From Bacteroidales bacterium (GTDB lineage Bacteria > Bacteroidota > Bacteroidia > Bacteroidales > PXBB01), in NCBI GenBank assembly GCA_003565735.1, contig PXBB01000002.1:1-64000 (forward strand): DNA of 64,000 bases, written 5' to 3'. The first letter of the stretch is position 1. Each line of letters opens with the position of its first letter. The notes under the pieces were generated by a model, which did no database searches, was not told the DNA's origin, and saw only the letters and a program-made list of their open reading frames with translations. Below are positions 1 through 8,453 of this stretch, piece by piece. A program made the position numbers and the translations under genes.

Positions 1-2
1 CG

Positions 3-3000
3 GCGCCTTACGAGTTCACATTAAACGGCTCAACAACTAATACCACAGGTATTTTCGACGACCTGGGTGCAGGCAACTACAACGTGCTTGTTACCGATGA
101 TAACAACTGTACTTACTATGTCAGCTTTACTATTGATGAACCTACATTGCTTACGCTTAACCTGGCGTCTCAAACAAATGTTTCATGCCTTGGTTATTCT
201 AACGGAAGTATAATGCTAAACGCTAATGGAGGAACAACAGCTTACACTTATGACATATTGTATGGTCCTGTTGGACACACAGCTGTAGTGACTGGCAATA
301 ATGTAACAAACATGATAGCAGGCAACTACCTTATTCAAGTTACTGATGCTAATAATTGTACCGATCAGATTCTTGTAAATATTACGCAACCTTCATATAG
401 TCTTGATATTACTTCTATACCGGCAGTTTTAAATGATCCAACTTGTTATGGTTCAACAGATGGAAGTATAAATATTACAGTAAGTGGAGGTACAACACCC
501 TATCTCTATGCATGGAGCAGCGGTGATAATATTCAGAACCCCAATACTCTTGCATGCGGAACATATTATGTCACAGTTACTGATGGCAATGGTTGCCAAA
601 TAGTTGGCGGACCTTATACACTGGCCTGTACAACAGAAACTACATTGACCATTATCAGTTTAACCCAGACACAATGTAATGCTTCTATTGGAGAAGTTGT
701 TATTGTTAGTAGCGATGGCAGCAATATTACACTAAACGGTATAACACAACCATCTCCAGCAACATTTACAAACTTGGGAGCCGGTTACTATACAGCCGTA
801 TCTAATGGAATTTGTCCTGCAAGTATTAGCTTCAATATTTATAATAGCAACAGCACATTAACAGCTACAGCAATTACAGATAACTCTTTATGTCTTGGTG
901 GACTTGGAAGTGCTATAGTTACAGCATCAGGCGGTACAGTGCCTTACGAGTTCACATTAAACGGCTCAACAACTAATAACACAGGTATTTTTGACGACTT
1001 AGGTGCTGGCAACTACAATGTACTTGTCACTGATGATAACGGATGTACATTCTATTTAAGCTTTACTATTAATGAACCTACATTACTTACCTCTGATTTT
1101 AATTGCCCAGCTTGTATAGGTCATGTTAGTTGTTTCGGTGGAAGTGATGGATGGGCAACTGTACATGTTACAGGTGGCACCACGCCTTATACTTATCAAT
1201 GGTCTGCAAGTGCAGGAGCGCAAACTACAGCAACTGCTACAAACCTTACAGCAGGTACGCATACCGTTACCGTTACTGATGCTAATGGCTGTTCTTCAGT
1301 ATCTCATGTTACTATTGATCAACCTGCTGCAGCCCTTGATATCACAACTGTTGCAGCTGTTCTCACTAATCCTTCATGCAATAGTTTTGCAGATGGTTCG
1401 GTTGACATTACCGTCAGTGGCGGCACAGGGCCTTATACTTATCTTTGGTCCAATGGTACAGGCTTACCTAATGCTACCAACCTTACTTCTGGGACGTACT
1501 TCGTTACTGTTACAGATGCTAATGGCTGTCAGATTACCGGTGGACCTTACACCATAACAGATCCAGCAGCTACTACAATTGCGGTAAGTGGTATTGTTAA
1601 TACCCAATGTAATGCCTCTTTGGGTTCTGTTGTACTTACCAGCAGTGATGGCAGCAACATTACGCTAAACGGTGTCACTTTGGCCTCTGGTTCTACATGG
1701 ACAGGACTGGCTGCAGGAAACTATACAGCTACCAGCAACGGAACTTGTCCGGCTTCAGCAAGCTTTAATATTGCCAACGACAACAGCACTCTTACTGCTA
1801 CGGTTACAGTATCTAACCCCTTGTGTCATGGTGGATTGGTTACTGCTACAGTTACAACTTCAGGTGGCACTGCTCCTTACACATTTACATTAAATGGTAC
1901 TAACACCAATACTACAGGTATTTTTGGTGATTTAGGTGCAGGAAGCTACAATGTACAGGTAACTGATGTTAATGGATGTACATATACATTGTTCTTTAAT
2001 ATTGAAGAACCCCCATTGCTCACACTTAACCTAGCCTCTCAAACAAATGTTTCATGCCATGGTTATTCTAATGGAAGTATAATGCTAAACGCTAATGGAG
2101 GAACAACAGCTTACACTTATGACATATTGTATGGTCCTGTTGGACACACAGCTGTAGTGACTGGTAATATTGTAACAAATATGATAGCAGGCAATTACCT
2201 TATTCAAGTTACTGATGCCAATAATTGTACCGAACAGATTCTTGTAAATATTACGCAACCTTCATCAAGTCTTGACATTACTTCTATTCCAGCAGTTTTA
2301 AATAAGCCAACTTGTTACGGTTCAACAGATGGAAGTATAGATATTACAATAAATGGAGGTATAACACCCTATCTATATGCATGGAGCAGCGGTGATAATG
2401 TTCAGAACCCCACTAATCTTGCATGCGGAACATATTATGTCACAGTTACTGATGCCAATGGGTGTCAAATAGTTGGTGGCCCATATACACTTGCTTGCAC
2501 AACTGCTACAAGCATAATTATTGCCAATATATCTCCAACACAATGTTACGGCTCTAACGGCGAAGTTATTCTTGTAAGCTCTGATGGCAGCAGTATAACA
2601 CTAAACGGAGACACACTACCCTCTCCAGCTACATTTACAGGGTTGGCTGCCGGTCAATATACTGCCACATCAATTGGTACTTGTCCTGCAAGCATAAGCT
2701 TCCATATTTATAATGTTGGCAGCTCACTTATGGCTAATGTTCTTGTTGACAATCCTTTATGTCATGGCAATTCAGTAAACGCCATAATTACAGCAAGTGG
2801 TGGAACTGCACCATATACTTTTGATTTACTTGGTGTTGCTGTTAACAACACCGGTATATTTAACAACCTTGGGGCTGGCCATTATAATGTTTTGGTAACT
2901 GACGCCAATGGATGTACTTTCTATTTGAGCTTTGATATAAATGAACCCACATTACTTACTTCCAACTTTAACTGTCCTGCTTGTATAGGTCATGTTAGTT

Positions 3001-6000
3001 GTTTCGGAGACAATGACGGATGGGCAACTGTAAACGCTACCGGTGGCACAACCCCATATACTTATCAATGGTCTATAAATGCCGGAGGACAAACTACGGC
3101 AACTGCAACAGGTCTTGCTGCAGGAATGTATAGCGTAACAGTTACAGATGCAAATGGCTGTACTTCTGTCTCACATATTACTATTGATCAACCTGCTGCA
3201 AACCTTGATATTACAACAGTTCCTGCGATTCTTACTGATCCTTCATGCAACGGTTTTGCAGATGGTTCCGTAGATGTTACTGTTAGTGGCGGCACAACGC
3301 CTTATACTTACCTTTGGTCTAATGGCACTGGATTACCAAATGCCATGAATCTTAGTTCCGGAACATACTACGTTACTGTTACAGATGCTAATGGTTGTCA
3401 AATTGTTGGTGGTCCTTACACCTTATCAGAACCTGCTGCAGTAACCATTACCGTAGGCACTATTGCTAACACTCAGTGCAATGCATCTGTAGGTTCCGTA
3501 GCTTTAACAAGCAGCGATAGTAGCGATATAACAGTAAACGGTGTTACCCAAGCTTCAGGTTCAACTTGGACAGGCTTGGCAGCAGGATTCTATACAGCTA
3601 CCAGTACGGGTACCTGTCCTGCTTCTGCGAGCTTTAATATCGCTAATGAGAACAGTAATATGGTAGCATTTTTGAATTTAGACCAGCCTTTATGTAGTAA
3701 CTCTTTGGGAACTGCTACTATAAGTGTAACAGGTGGCATACCGCCATACAATTACCAAATAAATAATAGCACACCACAAAGTAGTAATGTTTTTGAAAAC
3801 CTTTTACCGGGCTTTTACAATATTACCGCAACAGATTCAATCGGTTGCACATATATGATGAGCTTTAATGTAATTGCACCATCAATCATTTTTTCAGAGA
3901 TTATTTCCAGTTCAGACGAAAGCTGTGCAGGTACAGCAGATGGTTCAGCAACAGTTAATGCCACAGGTGGCACATCGCCATACACATATCAGTGGCCGGT
4001 TAGTGCAGCTAGTCAAACAACAGCAACAGCAACAGGATTAATTGCAGGCGCCTATACGGTAACCGTAACTGACCTGAATGGTTGCATAAGTACTGCCACT
4101 GTTACTATCGGTGTTGGTCCTACTCCTACAGCATATGCAGGCACAAACGACACTATCTGTTCTAATACAACTTACGCCTTAAGTAGTGCAAGCATAACCA
4201 ATGCTTCATCAGTTGTTTGGTCAACATCTGGAACAGGTACATTTAGTAATTTATTTGGAGTGAATCCTATTTACATACCTAGTTCGGCAGATATTGCAGC
4301 TGGCAATGTAGCACTTATAATGTCTGCACATGCTTCAAGTCCGTGTCCTGCAGCAACAGATACCATTATTCTGACGATTATCCCTCAGCCATATGTTAAT
4401 GCAGGCTCTGACACTTCTATTTGTGCTGGCAGCACATTTACTGCAACAGCAAGCGGAATGAATTATACAAGCTTGATGTGGTCAACCAGTGGTACAGGAA
4501 CATTTGATGACCCAACTGTTCTAAACCCTGTTTACACGCCAAGTGCAGTTGACTCTTTTGCTGGTAGCGTCACGCTTACCCTAACAGCATCAACACATGC
4601 ATCATGTGCCAATGCTGTTGATAACATTAATCTATCATTTGTTAACAGTGTGGTAGCTGATGCCGGTCCAGACCAAACAGTTTATTCACAGTCGTCAGTA
4701 ACCATGAGCGCCAATAATCCTGCACCGGGAACAGGTCAGTGGGTTATGATAAATGGGCCAAATACGCCTTATATCGTTGATCCAACAGATCCTAACACCG
4801 AAATAACGGGCTTAACTTCTGGTACTTATATATTCCAATGGCATATTAATAATGCTCCTTGCCCAAATACCTGGGATGAGATTGTTATAACTAATATTTC
4901 ATCAGCTGACCTAGCAATTGTTAAGACTGTTAGCGATACGAATCCTGTTGCAGGTACACAAATCAATTACACTATCAGTGTAACTAATAACGGACCTTCA
5001 GCAGCTCAGGATGTAGTAGTTACAGACTTAATCCCAACAGGCTTAACATTAGTCAATGTTACACCTAGTATGGGCTCATGGACGAACCCATTATGGTCAA
5101 TCGGAACTTTATACGATGGTCAAACTGCCACACTGCAAATGCTTGTTGATGTTAACAGTACGCTGGCTCAAGGCACTTTTATTAATAACGTAGCTTCTGT
5201 AAGCAGTACAACAAACGATCCTGATACTCTAAACAATGTTGACTCAGTAGGAATTACAGTTAATACTATAGCTGACCTTAGCATTACCAAAGTTGCCCAT
5301 AATGATTCTGTTGAAGCAGGTAACAATGTTATCTACAATATAAGCTTAACCAACAATGGGCCATCAATGGCAACTAATGTTGAGGTAACAGATGTAATCC
5401 CTGCCGGATTAACACTTATTAGTGCTACTCCAAATATTGGCTCATGGACTAGCCCAATCTGGAGTATAGGTAATGTCAATGCGGGTTCTACTTATACCAT
5501 GACTTTAGTCGCTCAAATTGACCCATCATTAAGCAGTGGAACATCTATTGACAATATTGTTACAGTGACATCATCAACAACGGATCCCGATTTAACAAAC
5601 AATGTTGACACTTCATCTATTACAGTTGTTACCTCAGCAGACCTGGCTATTTCCAAAGTTTCTTCTGCAAACCCTGTTTTAGCGGGAGACACACTTACCT
5701 ATACCATAACTGTTATCAACAAGGGTTATAGTAATGCTGACAATGTTGTAGTTACTGACACCTTACCGAGTAATCTCATTTTTATTAGTGCGACAACCAG
5801 TACCGGTACGTGGACTGCCCCCGATTGGAACATTGGAACCCTCAATAGTGGTGATACTGTAGAATTGACAATATTAACCTATGTTCACCCTAATACAGCC
5901 AATGGGGCTACAATAATCAATACGGCAACTGTTAGCAGCTCAACATTTGACCCAGATTTATCAAATAATACGGATACTGAGTTGACCTTTGTCAATGCAT

Positions 6001-7403
6001 TTGCAGATATAGCAATCACTAAAACTTCAAACATTGATACTGTGGCAGCAGGAGAAGATGTTGTTTTCAACATCACTGTTATAAATAATGGCATAAGTAA
6101 TGCTCATAATGTTGTAGTTACAGAAATGTTACCTGCAAATATGACACTTATAAGTGCAGTACCTTCTGCAGGCACTTGGTCAAACCCCTTATGGACCATA
6201 GGCACATTAGCTGTTGGAGTACAGGAAACACTTACTGTAACTGCTCAGGTAAATTCCAATGTTAATGACGGTGATACCATTACTAACACGGTCATTGTGA
6301 ATAGCACAACACACGATCCTGATACAACAAACAATACAGCTTATTGCGACATTTACATTATTACTGTAGCAGATGTTCGCCTTGATAAATCAAGTGATAT
6401 GCATATGTACTACCCGGGCGACACAGTAACATATACAATTAATGTTACTAACGACGGATACTCTGATGCTCAGAATGTTATTGTTACAGACGTCCTGCCT
6501 ACAGGATTATCCTATGTCAATGGAGTCGTTACAGTTGGTACATGGAGTTATCCAACCTGGCAAGTTGGTACAATGACTCCTGGTCAAACTGAAACATTAA
6601 CACTCAGGGCTGTTATTGACAGTAACTTATTAGGTGGCACCGAAATCATTAATATTGCATCTGCAATATCTGACACTTATGACCCGGATACTTTAAATAA
6701 TATTAATGAGGATGAGGATGCATTGATAACAATTGCATACGCAGACCTTGCCATAACCAAAACAAGTGATGCAGCCGAAGTAATGGCCGGCAGAAACCTT
6801 TCTTATACAATTACTGTTCAAAACTTAGGACCAGTAACATCGTACGATTTAATCATAACTGATTCCTTACCACAAGAACTCAACTTTATATCAGCCAGTC
6901 ATAATGGTGTTTATGATGAAGTCAGTCACATTGTTACATGGACATTAGATTCCTTAAGTGTTCAGGAGATAATATCATTTATATTACGTGTTAACCTGGA
7001 CAGAAGTACGGTGGGAGGTACAATTGTTGAAAATGTTGTTAATGTCAAAAGCTTCACATATGATATTGACTTATCTAACAACACTACCCAGGAATTTATA
7101 ACAGTTGAGTCTCTCTTACTACCATTCATACCTCAAGGGTTCTCTCCAAATGGCGACGGCATCAATGACTATTTTGTTATCAGAGGCCTAGAAAGGTTCC
7201 CTAATCATTCATTGTTAATATTCAATCGTTGGGGCAATAAAGTTTATGAAGCAGCTCCTTATAATAATGATTGGGATGGCACCAACATGTTTGGAGTTAC
7301 TGTGGGAGGTAATGAACTTCCTGTAGGAACTTATTTCTACATCTTCGATACAGGTGTTGAAGGACAAGATGTTATTAAAGGTTACATCTACCTTAACAGA
7401 TAA
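3..7403 (+). CDS. Giant SprB-repeat/DUF11 surface adhesin with gliding-type (T9SS type B) C-terminus, 5' partial
   Basis: The frame is open from the first complete codon of the window (position 3), so the true start lies upstream; a GTG at 84 is internal to a repeat and is not a start. About 2,466 residues are visible. Order: SprB-type repeats (Cys-x-Gly...DG...GGT-PY motifs, nt 3 to about 4100), Ig/PKD-like domains (about 4116-4900), six DUF11 repeats (about 4905-7100), and a C-terminal domain with SPNGDGIND, FNRWGNKVYE and DWDG (about 7110-7403), the CHU_C/gliding-motility type T9SS signal. Proteins of this build are exported by T9SS and displayed on the surface; SprB is the gliding adhesin of Flavobacterium. 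Downstream PorP/SprF and PorE-like genes fit: SprF-type proteins are needed for SprB-like adhesins to reach the surface. Whether this one serves gliding or only adhesion cannot be told. Confidence 0.93.
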   Translation, partial: APYEFTLNGSTTNTTGIFDDLGAGNYNVLVTDDNNCTYYVSFTIDEPTLLTLNLASQTNVSCLGYSNGSIMLNANGGTTAYTYDILYGPVGHTAVVTGNNVTNMIAGNYLIQVTDANNCTDQILVNITQPSYSLDITSIPAVLNDPTCYGSTDGSINITVSGGTTPYLYAWSSGDNIQNPNTLACGTYYVTVTDGNGCQIVGGPYTLACTTETTLTIISLTQTQCNASIGEVVIVSSDGSNITLNGITQPSPATFTNLGAGYYTAVSNGICPASISFNIYNSNSTLTATAITDNSLCLGGLGSAIVTASGGTVPYEFTLNGSTTNNTGIFDDLGAGNYNVLVTDDNGCTFYLSFTINEPTLLTSDFNCPACIGHVSCFGGSDGWATVHVTGGTTPYTYQWSASAGAQTTATATNLTAGTHTVTVTDANGCSSVSHVTIDQPAAALDITTVAAVLTNPSCNSFADGSVDITVSGGTGPYTYLWSNGTGLPNATNLTSGTYFVTVTDANGCQITGGPYTITDPAATTIAVSGIVNTQCNASLGSVVLTSSDGSNITLNGVTLASGSTWTGLAAGNYTATSNGTCPASASFNIANDNSTLTATVTVSNPLCHGGLVTATVTTSGGTAPYTFTLNGTNTNTTGIFGDLGAGSYNVQVTDVNGCTYTLFFNIEEPPLLTLNLASQTNVSCHGYSNGSIMLNANGGTTAYTYDILYGPVGHTAVVTGNIVTNMIAGNYLIQVTDANNCTEQILVNITQPSSSLDITSIPAVLNKPTCYGSTDGSIDITINGGITPYLYAWSSGDNVQNPTNLACGTYYVTVTDANGCQIVGGPYTLACTTATSIIIANISPTQCYGSNGEVILVSSDGSSITLNGDTLPSPATFTGLAAGQYTATSIGTCPASISFHIYNVGSSLMANVLVDNPLCHGNSVNAIITASGGTAPYTFDLLGVAVNNTGIFNNLGAGHYNVLVTDANGCTFYLSFDINEPTLLTSNFNCPACIGHVSCFGDNDGWATVNATGGTTPYTYQWSINAGGQTTATATGLAAGMYSVTVTDANGCTSVSHITIDQPAANLDITTVPAILTDPSCNGFADGSVDVTVSGGTTPYTYLWSNGTGLPNAMNLSSGTYYVTVTDANGCQIVGGPYTLSEPAAVTITVGTIANTQCNASVGSVALTSSDSSDITVNGVTQASGSTWTGLAAGFYTATSTGTCPASASFNIANENSNMVAFLNLDQPLCSNSLGTATISVTGGIPPYNYQINNSTPQSSNVFENLLPGFYNITATDSIGCTYMMSFNVIAPSIIFSEIISSSDESCAGTADGSATVNATGGTSPYTYQWPVSAASQTTATATGLIAGAYTVTVTDLNGCISTATVTIGVGPTPTAYAGTNDTICSNTTYALSSASITNASSVVWSTSGTGTFSNLFGVNPIYIPSSADIAAGNVALIMSAHASSPCPAATDTIILTIIPQPYVNAGSDTSICAGSTFTATASGMNYTSLMWSTSGTGTFDDPTVLNPVYTPSAVDSFAGSVTLTLTASTHASCANAVDNINLSFVNSVVADAGPDQTVYSQSSVTMSANNPAPGTGQWVMINGPNTPYIVDPTDPNTEITGLTSGTYIFQWHINNAPCPNTWDEIVITNISSADLAIVKTVSDTNPVAGTQINYTISVTNNGPSAAQDVVVTDLIPTGLTLVNVTPSMGSWTNPLWSIGTLYDGQTATLQMLVDVNSTLAQGTFINNVASVSSTTNDPDTLNNVDSVGITVNTIADLSITKVAHNDSVEAGNNVIYNISLTNNGPSMATNVEVTDVIPAGLTLISATPNIGSWTSPIWSIGNVNAGSTYTMTLVAQIDPSLSSGTSIDNIVTVTSSTTDPDLTNNVDTSSITVVTSADLAISKVSSANPVLAGDTLTYTITVINKGYSNADNVVVTDTLPSNLIFISATTSTGTWTAPDWNIGTLNSGDTVELTILTYVHPNTANGATIINTATVSSSTFDPDLSNNTDTELTFVNAFADIAITKTSNIDTVAAGEDVVFNITVINNGISNAHNVVVTEMLPANMTLISAVPSAGTWSNPLWTIGTLAVGVQETLTVTAQVNSNVNDGDTITNTVIVNSTTHDPDTTNNTAYCDIYIITVADVRLDKSSDMHMYYPGDTVTYTINVTNDGYSDAQNVIVTDVLPTGLSYVNGVVTVGTWSYPTWQVGTMTPGQTETLTLRAVIDSNLLGGTEIINIASAISDTYDPDTLNNINEDEDALITIAYADLAITKTSDAAEVMAGRNLSYTITVQNLGPVTSYDLIITDSLPQELNFISASHNGVYDEVSHIVTWTLDSLSVQEIISFILRVNLDRSTVGGTIVENVVNVKSFTYDIDLSNNTTQEFITVESLLLPFIPQGFSPNGDGINDYFVIRGLERFPNHSLLIFNRWGNKVYEAAPYNNDWDGTNMFGVTVGGNELPVGTYFYIFDTGVEGQDVIKGYIYLNR
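6..4100 (+). repeat. Nested coding repeats, 936/933-nt half-units in an ABAB super-repeat of 1869 nt
   Basis: Equivalent codons following the Pro of the GG-x-PY motif fall at nt 8, 944, 1877, 2813 and 3746, giving spacings of 936, 933, 936 and 933. Longer near-identical blocks recur at exactly 1869 nt: about 171 against 2040 (CSxGYSNGS block) and 1122 against 2991 (CFGxxDGWATV block). Each half-unit holds about four SprB-like modules of about 78 residues. The array runs off the left edge of the window. Identity is highest near the left edge, which suggests recent duplication by recombination. Confidence 0.85.
4905..7105 (+). repeat. Six tandem DUF11 modules, 366-372 nt period
   Basis: Modules begin with an ADLxIxK-type motif at nt 4905, 5271, 5637, 6003, 6369 and 6741. 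Four successive spacings are exactly 366 nt (122 residues) and the last is 372. Each module has a TNxGxSxAxxVVVTD-like core and ends in a DPDxxNN motif. DUF11 domains are beta-sandwich stalk modules. At protein level the copies are diverged, unlike the near-identical SprB blocks upstream. Confidence 0.85.
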
Positions 7404-7413
7404 AATTAGAGTT

Positions 7414-7453
7414 GTTTGCTTGCGAAATTTTTTTCGCAGGCAAACAGCTTTTT
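7414..7453 (+). terminator. Strong hairpin plus T-run between the adhesin and porP/sprF-like genes
   Basis: Arms 7414-7427 and 7432-7445 pair over 14 bp with one G-U wobble and a TTTT loop, followed by a T-run (7449-7453). This has the form of an intrinsic terminator 11 nt after the adhesin stop. The next gene starts at 7468 and no Bacteroidota promoter fits in the gap, so partial read-through (attenuation) is the likely arrangement. Confidence 0.75.
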
Positions 7454-7467
7454 AAAAACTAAATAAA

Positions 7468-8418
7468 ATGAAAACATTAAACCTTAAACATATGAAAAAG
7501 TTATTTTTTCTTTTAGGAATTATCATTAGTACATGTGCATACGCCCAGCAGGATGCTATGTTTACGCATTATATGTACAATACATTATCTGTTAATCCAG
7601 CTTATGCAGGAAGTAGAGATGCCTTGACAATAACAGGCTTATACAGAAATCAATGGGTGGGTTTTGACGGTGCACCAGTGACGCAAACCGTTACTGTTCA
7701 CTCACCTGTTGGAGCAAGCCAGGTGGGATTAGGTCTTTCCTTAATACAGGATAAAATTGGACCTACGAAAAACACATCAGTATATGCTGATTTTTCTTTT
7801 ACTGTAAAGCTCAGCCAAAAAAGTAATCTGACATTTGGGTTGAAAGGAGGATTCAGCTTCTTTAGTGCTGATTTGCCGTCACTACTCTTAGATGAACAAA
7901 ATGATCCCAGTTTCTCACAAGCTATTGATAATAGATTGATGCCAAACTTTGGAACTGGAATTTATTACAGCAGGGAGCGCTTTTATGCCGGAATTTCCAC
8001 TCCTAAACTGTTAGAAAATGAATATTATGATGGAACAACCATAGTTGGTATAACAAACGCTAAGGAACAAGGTCATTACTTCTTTATTATGGGATCGGCT
8101 ATAAGACTTACGCCCATTATAGATTTTAAACCACAAACATTGGTAAAAATGACTGTTGGTGCTCCGATTGAAGTTGACATTTCCGGTATATTTGATTTTA
8201 ACCGCAGATTATTAGCCGGCGGTATGTACCGAACCGGTGACGCGTTTGGTGTTCTTCTAGGTGTATACATTTCCAAACAAATGGTTTTAGGCTATTCATT
8301 CGATTTTTCAACAACAAACACAACCATGAGATACAATCAGGGAAGCCACGAATTAATGCTTAGATACGACTTTATATATGGCAACAGGCACAGAATTAAA
8401 TCACCAAGGTATTTCTAA
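7468..8418 (+). CDS. PorP/SprF family T9SS outer-membrane protein
   Basis: The 316-residue product has a signal peptide ending CAYA-QQ, followed by the family opening QDAMFTHYMYN and NPAYAGS, then alternating beta-strand sequence typical of the PorP/SprF outer-membrane barrel. PorP/SprF proteins work with T9SS, and specific family members anchor or help secrete SprB-like adhesins encoded directly upstream, as here. The start at 7468 is preceded by an A-rich stretch usual for this phylum; an in-frame ATG at 7492 (MKKLFFLLG) gives a more typical short signal peptide and is a real alternative. The position behind a terminator-like hairpin suggests lower expression than the adhesin, or separate control. 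Family assignment is firm; pairing with the adhesin is inferred from gene order. Confidence 0.9.
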   Translation: MKTLNLKHMKKLFFLLGIIISTCAYAQQDAMFTHYMYNTLSVNPAYAGSRDALTITGLYRNQWVGFDGAPVTQTVTVHSPVGASQVGLGLSLIQDKIGPTKNTSVYADFSFTVKLSQKSNLTFGLKGGFSFFSADLPSLLLDEQNDPSFSQAIDNRLMPNFGTGIYYSRERFYAGISTPKLLENEYYDGTTIVGITNAKEQGHYFFIMGSAIRLTPIIDFKPQTLVKMTVGAPIEVDISGIFDFNRRLLAGGMYRTGDAFGVLLGVYISKQMVLGYSFDFSTTNTTMRYNQGSHELMLRYDFIYGNRHRIKSPRYF

Positions 8419-8453
8419 GAAAACAGCATATTATTTATCCAAAAATATACAAA

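Noticed and set aside
84-86. GTG as start of the adhesin
   Set aside because: The frame is open to the left edge and the GTG falls inside a repeat module; the gene is 5' truncated by the window.
1123-1893. Leu-rich ORFs in another frame of the adhesin
   Set aside because: They arise from the out-of-frame reading of repetitive coding DNA (CTT/TTA-rich) and have no features of proteins.
6-4100. CRISPR-like regular repeats
   Set aside because: The spacing is hundreds of bases and the repeats are coding; they are protein modules.
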